Positions 17,275-24,135 of a stretch of DNA of 64,000 nucleotides are shown here, piece after piece. Source of the stretch: Dielma fastidiosa. GTDB lineage: Bacteria; Bacillota_I; Bacilli_A; Erysipelotrichales; Erysipelotrichaceae. The position numbers and the translations under genes were made by a program. The stretch is from positions 295,619 to 359,618 of the forward strand of contig NZ_HE578923.1 of assembly GCF_000313565.1 (NCBI RefSeq). The letters run 5' to 3'. The notes beneath the pieces are model-generated. The model ran no database searches. It worked only from the letters and a program-made list of their open reading frames with translations, and was not told the DNA's origin. The first letter of the stretch is position 1. Every line of letters begins with the position of its first letter.

Positions 17275-17763
17275 ATGAAAAATTTATTTGAAAAAGCAGA
17301 CCCGGTCATTGTTAAGACTGGGTTTATTGGTTTTATGACGATTATAGCAGCGCAGCTAGGAATCCTGTTTCCTGTGCTTGTGCTGCTTTTATTATGCATT
17401 ATATCACCGGTATCATATCAGTCGGCTATCACGGTAAAATCAAGTCCTCCGTGGGTTTGTGGGGGATCGTAAAGAAGCTGCTTTATGCCGTCATAGTTGC
17501 GGTAGCCATTGTCTGTGATTGGGTGATTATTAATGTAGCAGAACAAGTTGGAATCATCATACCAGCTGATACATTCTTCGGCTTGCTAGTGAGTCTTTGG
17601 CTGATCTTCAACGAACTGATCAGTATTCTGGAAAACCTGATCGAGATGGAAATGACACTGCCGGGCTTCCTGATCGCATTGGTCGATAAGTTTAAGCATC
17701 TCATTGAGATCAGGATCAGCAGCTGTTGACGCTGTAAACGTTAAGGATAAAGAAAATGAATAA
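17275..17763 (+). pseudogene. Phage holin (toxin-secretion/lysis type), frameshifted
   Basis: The first frame (from 17275, MKNLFEKADPVIV...) gives a membrane segment ending VLVLLLL near 17393. The continuation MHYITGIISVGYHGKIKSS with SVGLWGIVKKLLY and ELISILEN is in the -1 frame. MDYITG-like and SILEN-like segments are landmarks of holin family 4/phi-29-like lysis holins. The join falls at CTTTTATTATG, a natural slippage or 1-bp deletion point. Near 17700 the tail could return to the first frame and end at 17763. Either the gene is dead or it depends on frameshifting; a sequencing error is also possible. Confidence 0.65.
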
Positions 17764-17844
17764 ATCAAAACCGTGGAGTCATCCGCCGTAACCTAGAAAT
17801 ATCCTGATAATTCTCGTATACTTATAGTAACGAGGTGGGATATT

Positions 17845-18678
17845 ATGAAAAAAATACTAACAAGTTTCTTATTGATGGCAATGATAGCAGGATGTGTTCA
17901 GCAAGGCCCGACGGAGGCAGCGAAGCCAGAAGAACCGCCGGTTGTTGAACAGCCTGAAAAGCCTGTGGAACAGGAGAAGCCGGAAGAAATTAAGTATGTT
18001 AAAAAAATTGATGAAAATAAGGATTGGGTGTATTTTGATGAGCCGCTGGTTTATAACTATGAACTTTCAGATTATGAAGCAATGGCAGTTACTTACTACA
18101 ATGAAAACAACATGTTAAATATAGAAATGCCAATTATTAATATTGACTTATCTAACATCAAAACGTTAAATCAATCAATTACAAACCAATTGTACAAAGC
18201 ATATGAGACAGTATCATACTATGATAATAAAAAGACAGTTGCAACATATGCAATGTCACGCACCAGATACTATATTGCTGATGATATACTTTCAGTAGAA
18301 ACTAGAACAGTGCTCATTTATGGTGAGGAGGAAGTTCAAATTAATGTTTATAATATTGATTTGACTACTGGAGAAATTCTTAGAAATGCCGATTTATTAT
18401 CAAGATATGATTTAGATTTTGCAAAAGTTGAAAAACAGCTTGTTCAAGCATTAAGTGACCAAAACATCTCTATTTGTGAACTTCACGAAGGATACAGTCA
18501 GGTTATTGATCGCCCTTGTTATTTTGATGATGCAATCAAGATTGATGAGAAATCATTGTTGATGCTGAATAATCAAAATCAGTTAGTATGCATTATGAAA
18601 AATTATTATTGTGAAGATAACACACAAGGTTATCCTTATGCTAAAACAGAAACTGAACTAATAATCAAGTCTTTATAG
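17845..18678 (+). CDS. Lipoprotein with Pro/Glu-rich linker (RsiV/DUF3298-like C-terminus)
   Basis: 277-residue exported lipoprotein. The signal peptide ends IAGC, so lipidation at Cys17 is expected. Residues 20-50 are a flexible stretch rich in Pro, Glu and Lys, followed by a folded domain with a YAMSRTRYYIADDILSVE segment and an NVYNIDLTTGEIL segment, reminiscent of DUF3298/RsiV-like extracellular domains. It lies between the holin and lysin remnants inside the element, so it is cargo or lysogenic conversion material. Function is unknown; the family hint is weak. Confidence 0.7.
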   Translation: MKKILTSFLLMAMIAGCVQQGPTEAAKPEEPPVVEQPEKPVEQEKPEEIKYVKKIDENKDWVYFDEPLVYNYELSDYEAMAVTYYNENNMLNIEMPIINIDLSNIKTLNQSITNQLYKAYETVSYYDNKKTVATYAMSRTRYYIADDILSVETRTVLIYGEEEVQINVYNIDLTTGEILRNADLLSRYDLDFAKVEKQLVQALSDQNISICELHEGYSQVIDRPCYFDDAIKIDEKSLLMLNNQNQLVCIMKNYYCEDNTQGYPYAKTETELIIKSL

Positions 18679-18695
18679 ACTTGCGGAGGAGTAAT

Positions 18696-18833
18696 ATGAA
18701 ACATTATACAAAATTAAAAGATAGTCAAGGCAACGAAATTAGTTTGTTTCCATTAGAAGTTGCTAATATCAGTAGAGATCAGCATCCATCGCTAGTCTGT
18801 TTCCATCCAGATACTTTTACACCATTTTCGTAA
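18696..18833 (+). pseudogene. 5' fragment of a phage lysin
   Basis: GGAGG and an ATG at 18696 open a frame beginning MKHYTKLKDSQGNEISLFP. This resembles the start of the intact lysin at 61058 (KLKTARGVEVVLWP...). At 18779 the similarity ends, and the frame continues into the antisense of a cell-wall-binding domain to a stop at 18831. The catalytic part is absent. Confidence 0.6.
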
Positions 18834-19189
18834 TAATACCATTCTGAACCGTCAGCAATCCACCCATTCCATCCACCTGCGTATTCTACATAACCATAAT
18901 CAGGTGAGTTGCCTGATTCTGTATCATTTATGTAAAAAACATTATTCAATTTAATTGATCCAGTCATATAATAATAGTCATCATTATTATATTGAGAGGA
19001 TTGACCTGAAGTATTCAAGCACTCGCCAGAATTATTGAACGCATAATATTTACCATTATACAAAATTTGACAGTTTTTGGCCATCTTACCATCCGAAAGT
19101 ACATAATAAATATTTTCGATCCAAGTGCTCGTAGCCATTTGACCTGCGTTTGAACCAGAAGGTAATACAACTACATATCCAATTAAATC
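18779..19189 (-). pseudogene. Inverted cell-wall-binding (choline-binding-type repeat) fragment
   Basis: On the minus strand the frame (open from 19189, first ATG at 19138) has Trp/Tyr/Gly-rich repeats such as YYVLSDGKMAKN, NGKYYAF and GSEWYYYENGVKVSGWKQ, which are typical of choline-binding or glucan-binding domains of lysins. It lacks a ribosome site and any catalytic domain. Turning the segment around at AGAT (18776-18779 and 19187-19190) would place it in frame behind the lysin 5' fragment, so it looks like an inverted 3' part of the same gene. Confidence 0.6.
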
Positions 19190-19203
19190 TTAATCTAAAA
19201 ATT

Positions 19204-19237
19204 GGCTTACTCTCTTAATTGAGGGTAAGCCGTTTTT
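19204..19237 (+). terminator. Terminator of the lysin remnant
   Basis: GGCTTACTCTC / GAGGGTAAGCC hairpin followed by GTTTTTA. It is on the plus strand, the orientation of the original lysin gene. Confidence 0.75.
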
Positions 19238-19408
19238 ATTTTAAGTATGATCCTTATAAATTTTTGTATTAAAGGGAATATTCTGAATTGTTTGATTCTT
19301 TTGTCTCAGTCAGGTACAGAAAATCACATGTTTCAGATTTATAAACATACAAAACATTGATTAAAAAGTGTCAATATCTTATAATAAATTTAACAATCAG
19401 GGGGAAAT

Positions 19409-20464
19409 ATGAAGAAACATTGGCATTATATAGATTTTTTGCGAGTTTTAGCTTGCTTTTTAGTTATTGCTAATCATACGGTGAAGGATTCATTTATCGG
19501 GTATAATATGGATTTCTCCGCAACATTAGGAATGGCTTATCTTACCTTCAGTAAAATTGCCGTACCTATTTTTTTAATGATCAGCGGTGCTTTATTATTT
19601 GAGCGGGAAGAAGATTATCTCAGTGTATGGAAAAAAAGAATTCTGCCGTTGGCGGCTGTCATTATTTTATTTAGTCTATTTGTTTATATTTTTATTGAAA
19701 AAAGAGAATTTTCTTTAATTTCATGGGTTGCTTCAATGATTCATGAACCGGCCTTTGTGGCATATTGGTATCTGTATACCTTGATGGGGATTTATGTCAT
19801 GCTTCCCATTCTTCAAAAATTAGTGCATGCATTAAAAGAGACTGATTTTAAATATCTTCTTACGATATGGTTTGTGATTATGGCATGTCTGCCGTTTTTA
19901 GGCGCATGGCATTTATTCCCCTTTGTCTCACCCTATTTTGTGCTGCCGGTTTTAACCCCTGAGATTGGCTTTTTATTTTTAGGCTACTATTTAACACATA
20001 TCCAAGAAAATCGAAAATCAATTCGTTTCTATGCTATTGTATTATGCGTTACAATGATTCTTTGTTACTTCTACAATATATTTGAAACAAAACACTTTGG
20101 ATCTTTTACTTTACTTCTCGACAGAGCGTGTGTTTGGTCCAGCGTTATACTTGCCATCTGTGTTTTTCAAATTGTCTATCAATTATACGAAACAAAAACG
20201 TTATCCATTAAATTTAATCAGATTATGTACTATATAGGTGAAACTACCTTTGGCATTTATTTAATTCATGGTATAACCTTATGGCTATGTATCCCCATTC
20301 AAACTTACTTATTAAACATCGGAAACCGTTTACTTGGGGTGGTGCTTTACAGCTTTGTAATTTTTGCTTTTAGTTACATCTTAGTTCGCTTATTAGCTAT
20401 TATACCTTTATTTAAACGGCTTTTTCATGTTCGCGGTTCTCGAAGGTTACTTGAAAATGAGTAA
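19409..20464 (+). CDS. Acyltransferase 3 family membrane protein
   Basis: 351-residue integral membrane O-acyltransferase with about ten membrane segments. The N-terminus MKKHWHYIDFLRVLACFLVIANH contains the family signature with the catalytic His. Relatives transfer acetyl or succinyl groups to cell-wall or surface polysaccharides (OatA- or WecH-like). GGGGGA precedes the ATG. It is the last gene of the element on the cotJC 5' side and is not a phage structural function, so it is probably cargo altering the cell surface. The acceptor is unknown. Confidence 0.88.
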   Translation: MKKHWHYIDFLRVLACFLVIANHTVKDSFIGYNMDFSATLGMAYLTFSKIAVPIFLMISGALLFEREEDYLSVWKKRILPLAAVIILFSLFVYIFIEKREFSLISWVASMIHEPAFVAYWYLYTLMGIYVMLPILQKLVHALKETDFKYLLTIWFVIMACLPFLGAWHLFPFVSPYFVLPVLTPEIGFLFLGYYLTHIQENRKSIRFYAIVLCVTMILCYFYNIFETKHFGSFTLLLDRACVWSSVILAICVFQIVYQLYETKTLSIKFNQIMYYIGETTFGIYLIHGITLWLCIPIQTYLLNIGNRLLGVVLYSFVIFAFSYILVRLLAIIPLFKRLFHVRGSRRLLENE

Positions 20465-20503
20465 CTTTAAATGATTATATAGATTATCCTATTGATTAAC
20501 ACA

Positions 20504-20540
20504 GGCTCACTCCTTAACTAAGGGTGAGTCTTACTATTTT
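20504..20540 (+). terminator. Terminator of the acyltransferase gene
   Basis: GGCTCACTCCTTA pairs with TAAGGGTGAGTC, followed by a T-rich tract. The stem is imperfect. Confidence 0.55.
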
Positions 20541-20580
20541 ATAATGAACAATAATATACAGCCAGTGTATTAAGCTTATA

Positions 20581-20799
20581 TTACTTCCACCATCCATGCG
20601 CGTATTCTTCAGTACCAATGTCAGTCAGCAACGCTGCTACATTAGGATACGGCATTGCATACCGCTGATTCAGATAACGCAAAGATGCACCTAATTCACC
20701 ATCAGGTCCGCCAAGCTGCGAAATAATCATTTTTGCTAATTTAGGATCCGTATGCTTTATTTCGACCGGATACTGTAATCGTTTTTCATATCTCCACAT
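20581..20799 (-). CDS. cotJC: cotJC, 5' part (interrupted after codon 65)
   Basis: N-terminal third of CotJC. It starts MWRYEKRLQYPVEI and has GGPDGELGASLRYLNQRY with a metal-ligand Glu, then LLTDIGTEE. At codon 65 (GAA, 20605-20607) the true coding sequence ends; the element supplies YAHGWWK and a stop, so the unrearranged cell makes a 72-residue stub. The start at 20799 lies one base after the cotJB stop with AAGGA upstream, so expression is from the cotJ operon. The remaining 133 codons lie at 14002-13604. Confidence 0.92.
   Translation of the reverse strand: MWRYEKRLQYPVEIKHTDPKLAKMIISQLGGPDGELGASLRYLNQRYAMPYPNVAALLTDIGTEEYAHGWWK
20590..20625. other. Attachment junction of the cotJC element (cotJC 5' side)
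   Basis: On the coding strand: GGTACTGAA-GA-A then TACGCGCATGG. cotJC ends and element begins at the GAA (20605-20607). Combining the outer flanks gives the presumed uninterrupted site GGTACTGAAGAACTAGCACA; combining the inner flanks gives the near-palindromic TGTGCGTACGAATACGCGCA. Confidence 0.75.
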
Positions 20800-20800
20800 A

Positions 20801-21586
20801 TTACTCTTGTCCTTCCCATGGCCAAGGGCTCTGTGCCCATTCCCACTCATACTGATTTTCATTACCCTTATTGCTGATTGGTGCGCAATGTCTTTCATAT
20901 AATGCCATACACTTATCTAATTCACATTTAATGCGATGATAATATCTCAGCGCACGGCAGTCACATGGATGCATATCCAGATACAGAGTTACTTCCTGTA
21001 AGGCAAAATCTAAATGCTGAATCCGCTTTTTCAATTCACGGCAGCGGCGGCATTGTTCTTCAGAAGGCTTGCATCCGCAATCAGGACGATGTGGTCTGCG
21101 TACTTCATCATACCATGTTGAGTCGCTGTCAGCAGCATCAACATCACAGTTATATTCGTTATCACAGCTAGTTTGGCAGCCATTATTGCATCCGCAATTA
21201 TTGTTGCAGCCATTATTACAGCCACAGCTGCATCCGCAATTGTTATTGCACCCGCAGTCATTGCCGCAAGGATCACAGCAGTTGTCAGTGCATCCGCAGC
21301 CACAGTTTGAATCACAGCATTGGTTATTGCAAGGATCACAGTCGCAGCAAGGATCACAGCATTGATTATTGCAAGGATCACAATCACATCCGCAGTTTGT
21401 GTCACAGCAATTATTACAGCCATCATCACATCCGCAGCCATAATCATCATTATGATAATCGCTGCAGCCATTATTATAATCACAGCATCCGTTGTTATAG
21501 TCGCCGCCGTCACATCCGCAGCCCATCATACGATCATCCATTGTGAAATCAAACAAACGATCTTCTTTACAATTTCTATTTCCCAT
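20801..21586 (-). CDS. cotJB: CotJB fused to a Cys-rich N-terminal extension
   Basis: Spore-coat protein of 261 residues. The C-terminal 90 or so residues are CotJB: HLDFALQEVTLYLDMHP, ALRYYHRIKCELDKC, and the terminal W-x-W ... SPWPWE. The N-terminal 150 residues are unusual: Asp/Asn/Gly-rich with about 40 cysteines in CGCD, CDPCNNQCCD and NNGCNNNCGC units, and no counterpart in the CotJB I know (under 100 residues). They could cross-link the coat or bind metal near the Mn-catalase CotJC. The ATG at 21586 follows GGAGG and overlaps the cotJA 3' end by 11 bp. Confidence 0.88.
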   Translation of the reverse strand: MGNRNCKEDRLFDFTMDDRMMGCGCDGGDYNNGCCDYNNGCSDYHNDDYGCGCDDGCNNCCDTNCGCDCDPCNNQCCDPCCDCDPCNNQCCDSNCGCGCTDNCCDPCGNDCGCNNNCGCSCGCNNGCNNNCGCNNGCQTSCDNEYNCDVDAADSDSTWYDEVRRPHRPDCGCKPSEEQCRRCRELKKRIQHLDFALQEVTLYLDMHPCDCRALRYYHRIKCELDKCMALYERHCAPISNKGNENQYEWEWAQSPWPWEGQE

Positions 21587-21758
21587 TGCAGCCGCAGCCT
21601 CCAATCTTATAACCTTTAAACGGTTTATCCAAATCATTGAATAAAGTACCTCTCTGTAAAGCTACTTCGGACTTATAAATACGGCGCCAAGGTTGTTTTC
21701 TGACATAAGCCATTGCCATCGGACGTCCATCGCATACTCTACCTCGATAATTGTTCAT
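21576..21758 (-). CDS. cotJA: CotJA spore-coat-associated protein
   Basis: Small coat protein, first gene of cotJABC, about 60 residues. The CotJA landmark is the C-terminal SEVALQRGTLFNDLDKPFKG; it ends in Gly-Gly-Cys-Gly-Cys, echoing the Cys-rich CotJB. I chose the ATG at 21758 since GAAAGG lies 9 bp upstream; the in-frame ATG at 21767 is only a few bases from that site. In B. subtilis the operon is made in the mother cell under sigma E; no confident sigma E promoter could be assigned here by eye. Confidence 0.82.
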   Translation of the reverse strand: MNNYRGRVCDGRPMAMAYVRKQPWRRIYKSEVALQRGTLFNDLDKPFKGYKIGGCGCNGK

Positions 21759-21910
21759 AGTATTCATCCTTTCTGAGTCTAACCTCACTCTAACATATGG
21801 AACTCTAAGTATTGCGAATGGGGAGATACCTATATTTATCAATTTTAAGTATTTTATTTAGATGAATTTTTGCTATAATTGTAACAAAAGTGAAGACTTG
21901 GAGTGAGTGC

Positions 21911-22624
21911 ATGGAAAAGCGGAATGAATTTATATCAGGATTAAAAGATGGACTGCCTATCTGTCTGGGTTATATCTCAGTCTCCTTTGCCTTTGGGATG
22001 CTGGCGCGTCAGAGCGGGATGCCAATTTGGACAGCAGTGCTGATGTCGATGAGCAATGTTACAAGTGCCGGACAGTTTGCCGGATTAACCTTAATCTTAA
22101 ATCAGGGAACCTACCTTGAATTAGCTATGACAACGCTGATCATTAATCTTCGTTATTCATTAATGTCCTTGTCACTTTCCCAAAAAATTGGTGAGCATAT
22201 CACTACCGGGAAACGAGCTGCCATTTCCTTTGGCGTTACCGATGAAATATTTGCGGTCAGCATGCAGCGCCGTGAAAAGCTGACACCTGCTTATTTTGCC
22301 GGCGTTATTCTAATTCCTTATCTTGGCTGGGCGGCGGGAACCTTTCTGGGTGCCTATGCCAGCAACATGATGAGTCCCGCGTTATCCAGCGCCTTGGGCA
22401 TTGCTATCTACGGCATGTTTTTAGCAATTATTATACCGCCCTGTGAAAGCATGAAATCAATTCGTTACGTCTTGATTATTGCTATTGCCTTAAGCTTAGC
22501 CTTCCGCTTCCTGCCTTTCTTGAATCAGATTACCAGCGGCTGGGTGATTATCATCGTAACCATAACCGCATCGGCATTGGCAGCACTTCGTTATCCAATC
22601 AGTCAGGAGGAAGCTCATGAATAG
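21911..22624 (+). CDS. azlC: AzlC family branched-chain amino-acid permease, large subunit
   Basis: 237-residue membrane protein of about seven segments. AzlC with AzlD exports branched-chain amino acids or analogues such as azaleucine. Family features are GLKDGLPICLGYISVSFAFGML at the N-terminus and the SAGQFAG and TDEIFAV motifs. The start at 21911 follows TTGGAGTGA; a frame extension to 21890 lacks a ribosome site. It overlaps azlD by 8 bp. Confidence 0.92.
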   Translation: MEKRNEFISGLKDGLPICLGYISVSFAFGMLARQSGMPIWTAVLMSMSNVTSAGQFAGLTLILNQGTYLELAMTTLIINLRYSLMSLSLSQKIGEHITTGKRAAISFGVTDEIFAVSMQRREKLTPAYFAGVILIPYLGWAAGTFLGAYASNMMSPALSSALGIAIYGMFLAIIIPPCESMKSIRYVLIIAIALSLAFRFLPFLNQITSGWVIIIVTITASALAALRYPISQEEAHE

Positions 22625-22925
22625 AATTTTGATCAGTATTGCCATCATGGCAGTTACAACTTATCTGATCCGCATGCTGCCGATGGTCTTATGCCGGAAA
22701 AAGATTGAAAATCAATTCATTCAATCCTTCTTGTATTATGTGCCCTATGCTGTTTTAGCGGCAATGACATTCCCGGATATTTTCACCTCTACCCGCTCCT
22801 TAGCATCGGCAAGTGCCGGCTGTCTGGCGGCATTGTGGCTTGCGTATAAAAAGCGCGGTCTGCTGATCGTTGCGATTGGGGCAGTCATTACGGTATATCT
22901 TGCTGAATGGCTGATAGGAATTTAA
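22617..22925 (+). CDS. azlD: AzlD family branched-chain amino-acid transporter, small subunit
   Basis: 102-residue protein with three to four membrane segments. The YLIRMLPMVLCRKKIENQF segment and the FLYYVPYAVLAAMTFPDI segment are typical of AzlD. GGAGG inside the azlC end and the overlapping start indicate coupled translation and a shared complex. Confidence 0.92.
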   Translation: MNRILISIAIMAVTTYLIRMLPMVLCRKKIENQFIQSFLYYVPYAVLAAMTFPDIFTSTRSLASASAGCLAALWLAYKKRGLLIVAIGAVITVYLAEWLIGI

Positions 22926-22980
22926 AGAAACAAGCGCATTTCTTTAAAATATTGTATAATACTATAAAGGGGAGATTTAT

Positions 22981-23388
22981 ATGCAGCGTTTCAAAATGAA
23001 TGATGAAATTAATTTTGATGAAGTAGTTGATTTATATAAAATGGCAGGCTGGCAGGAATACTGCAAAAATCTTGAAAATCTGCGTTTTAGCTTTAATAAT
23101 TCACAGGTCAAGCTGGCCGTTTATCAGGATCATCACTGTGTGGGCTTTCTGCGGGCGTTAACGGATTATACGTCGATCTTTTTGATTCAGGATCTCTTGG
23201 TTCATCCGCTGTATCAAAACCGCGGCATCGGTTCTCAGCTGTTAGCTAAGATCGATGAAATGTATCCGCGGATTCGTCAGAAACAGCTGCTTTGTGATGC
23301 GGTAATGGAACTGAAAAAATTCTATGAAAAGAATGGCTATGTGGAAGTGGGCAGTTATAATATGTGCAGTTACATAAAGCTTAAATAA
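22981..23388 (+). CDS. GNAT family N-acetyltransferase
   Basis: 135-residue acetyl-CoA-dependent acetyltransferase. The acetyl-CoA binding loop reads LLVHPLYQNRGIGSQLL (about residues 76-92), followed by the usual helix, and the C-terminus FYEKNGYVEVG is the standard last strand-helix. A promoter with TATAAT and a GGGGAG site precede it. The acceptor amine is unknown. Confidence 0.88.
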   Translation: MQRFKMNDEINFDEVVDLYKMAGWQEYCKNLENLRFSFNNSQVKLAVYQDHHCVGFLRALTDYTSIFLIQDLLVHPLYQNRGIGSQLLAKIDEMYPRIRQKQLLCDAVMELKKFYEKNGYVEVGSYNMCSYIKLK

Positions 23389-23427
23389 ATAAAGCTGAAT
23401 GGAACCAATGATTGGAGGCAGATCATT

Positions 23428-24132
23428 ATGGGGTCATTTATTGAATTTAAGGATGTAAAGAAAATTTATAAGATGGGTGAGGTTGAAATCCCTGCCCTTG
23501 CCGGTGTTGATTTTCAGATTGAAAAAGGTGAATTTGTCGTTATTGCCGGTGCCAGCGGGGCGGGTAAATCAACGATTTTGAATATTTTAGGCGGTATGGA
23601 TTCACCTACAAGCGGTGAAATCATCGTTGATGGCGCGAAAATCAGTGATTTTAACGCGAAAAAATTAACAACCTATCGACGCTATGATATCGGTTTTGTA
23701 TTCCAATTTTATAATTTGGTACAAAATCTGACGGTTGTTGAGAATGTGGAATTAGCTACAGAAATCTGCCATGATCCGCTGGATGTATTAGAAACGGTAA
23801 CTAATGTTGGTTTGTATGACCGTCGTGACAATTTTCCGGCTCAGCTTTCCGGCGGTGAACAGCAGCGAGTTGCCATTGCCCGTGCTTTAGCGAAGAATCC
23901 AAAGCTTTTGCTTTGTGATGAGCCTACCGGCGCGCTTGATTATAATACCGGCAAAGCTATTTTAAAGCTGCTTCAGGATACGTGCAGGCAGCAGAATATG
24001 ACCGTTATTGTTATTACTCATAACTTGGCTCTCGCGCCGATGGGAGATAAAGTAATACGAGTAAAGAGCGGCCGTATCGCATCCATTACGGAAAATGAAA
24101 CGCCGACACCGGTAGAAAGCATAGAGTGGTAA
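23428..24132 (+). CDS. ABC transporter ATPase (MacB/LolD type)
   Basis: 234-residue ATPase driving a FtsX-like permease. It has Walker [11 protein letters not shown]-loop FQFYNL, signature [15 protein letters not shown], Walker [12 protein letters not shown] and the switch His (ITHN). It lies 3 bp before the permease gene, so the two make one complex. Such mechanotransmission transporters export lipids or peptides or act on the cell wall; the substrate is not evident and no two-component system is adjacent. Confidence 0.93.
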   Translation: MGSFIEFKDVKKIYKMGEVEIPALAGVDFQIEKGEFVVIAGASGAGKSTILNILGGMDSPTSGEIIVDGAKISDFNAKKLTTYRRYDIGFVFQFYNLVQNLTVVENVELATEICHDPLDVLETVTNVGLYDRRDNFPAQLSGGEQQRVAIARALAKNPKLLLCDEPTGALDYNTGKAILKLLQDTCRQQNMTVIVITHNLALAPMGDKVIRVKSGRIASITENETPTPVESIEW

Positions 24133-24135
24133 ACA

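Larger units (their letters stand above)
14003..20607. mobile_element. Skin-like intervening element (about 6.6 kb) interrupting cotJC
   Basis: The DNA between the two cotJC parts encodes, left to right: Fic protein (-), large serine recombinase (-), a 57-residue protein (+), a frameshifted holin (+), a lipoprotein (+), a broken lysin with an inverted cell-wall-binding part, and an acyltransferase (+). Holin and lysin remnants point to a decayed prophage; the integrase keeps all visible catalytic residues. Deleting exactly 6602 bp between the two GAA copies rebuilds cotJC in frame. The layout resembles skin in sigK and SPbeta in spsM, where a serine recombinase excises the element in the mother cell. 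Excision itself is not shown by the sequence. Confidence 0.88.

Noticed and set aside
17394-17729. Treating the second holin frame as an independent gene
   Set aside because: Its ATG has no ribosome site and falls inside the membrane segment begun by the upstream frame.
18776-19190. Phase-variable invertible segment controlled by an invertase
   Set aside because: Only a 4-bp AGAT match is present at the ends; invertases need longer inverted repeats, and neither orientation supplies a catalytic domain.
20965-21619. Several antisense and alternative frames over the Cys-rich cotJB region
   Set aside because: Shadows of a biased repeat sequence; the cotJB frame has the recognisable CotJB domain and a ribosome site.
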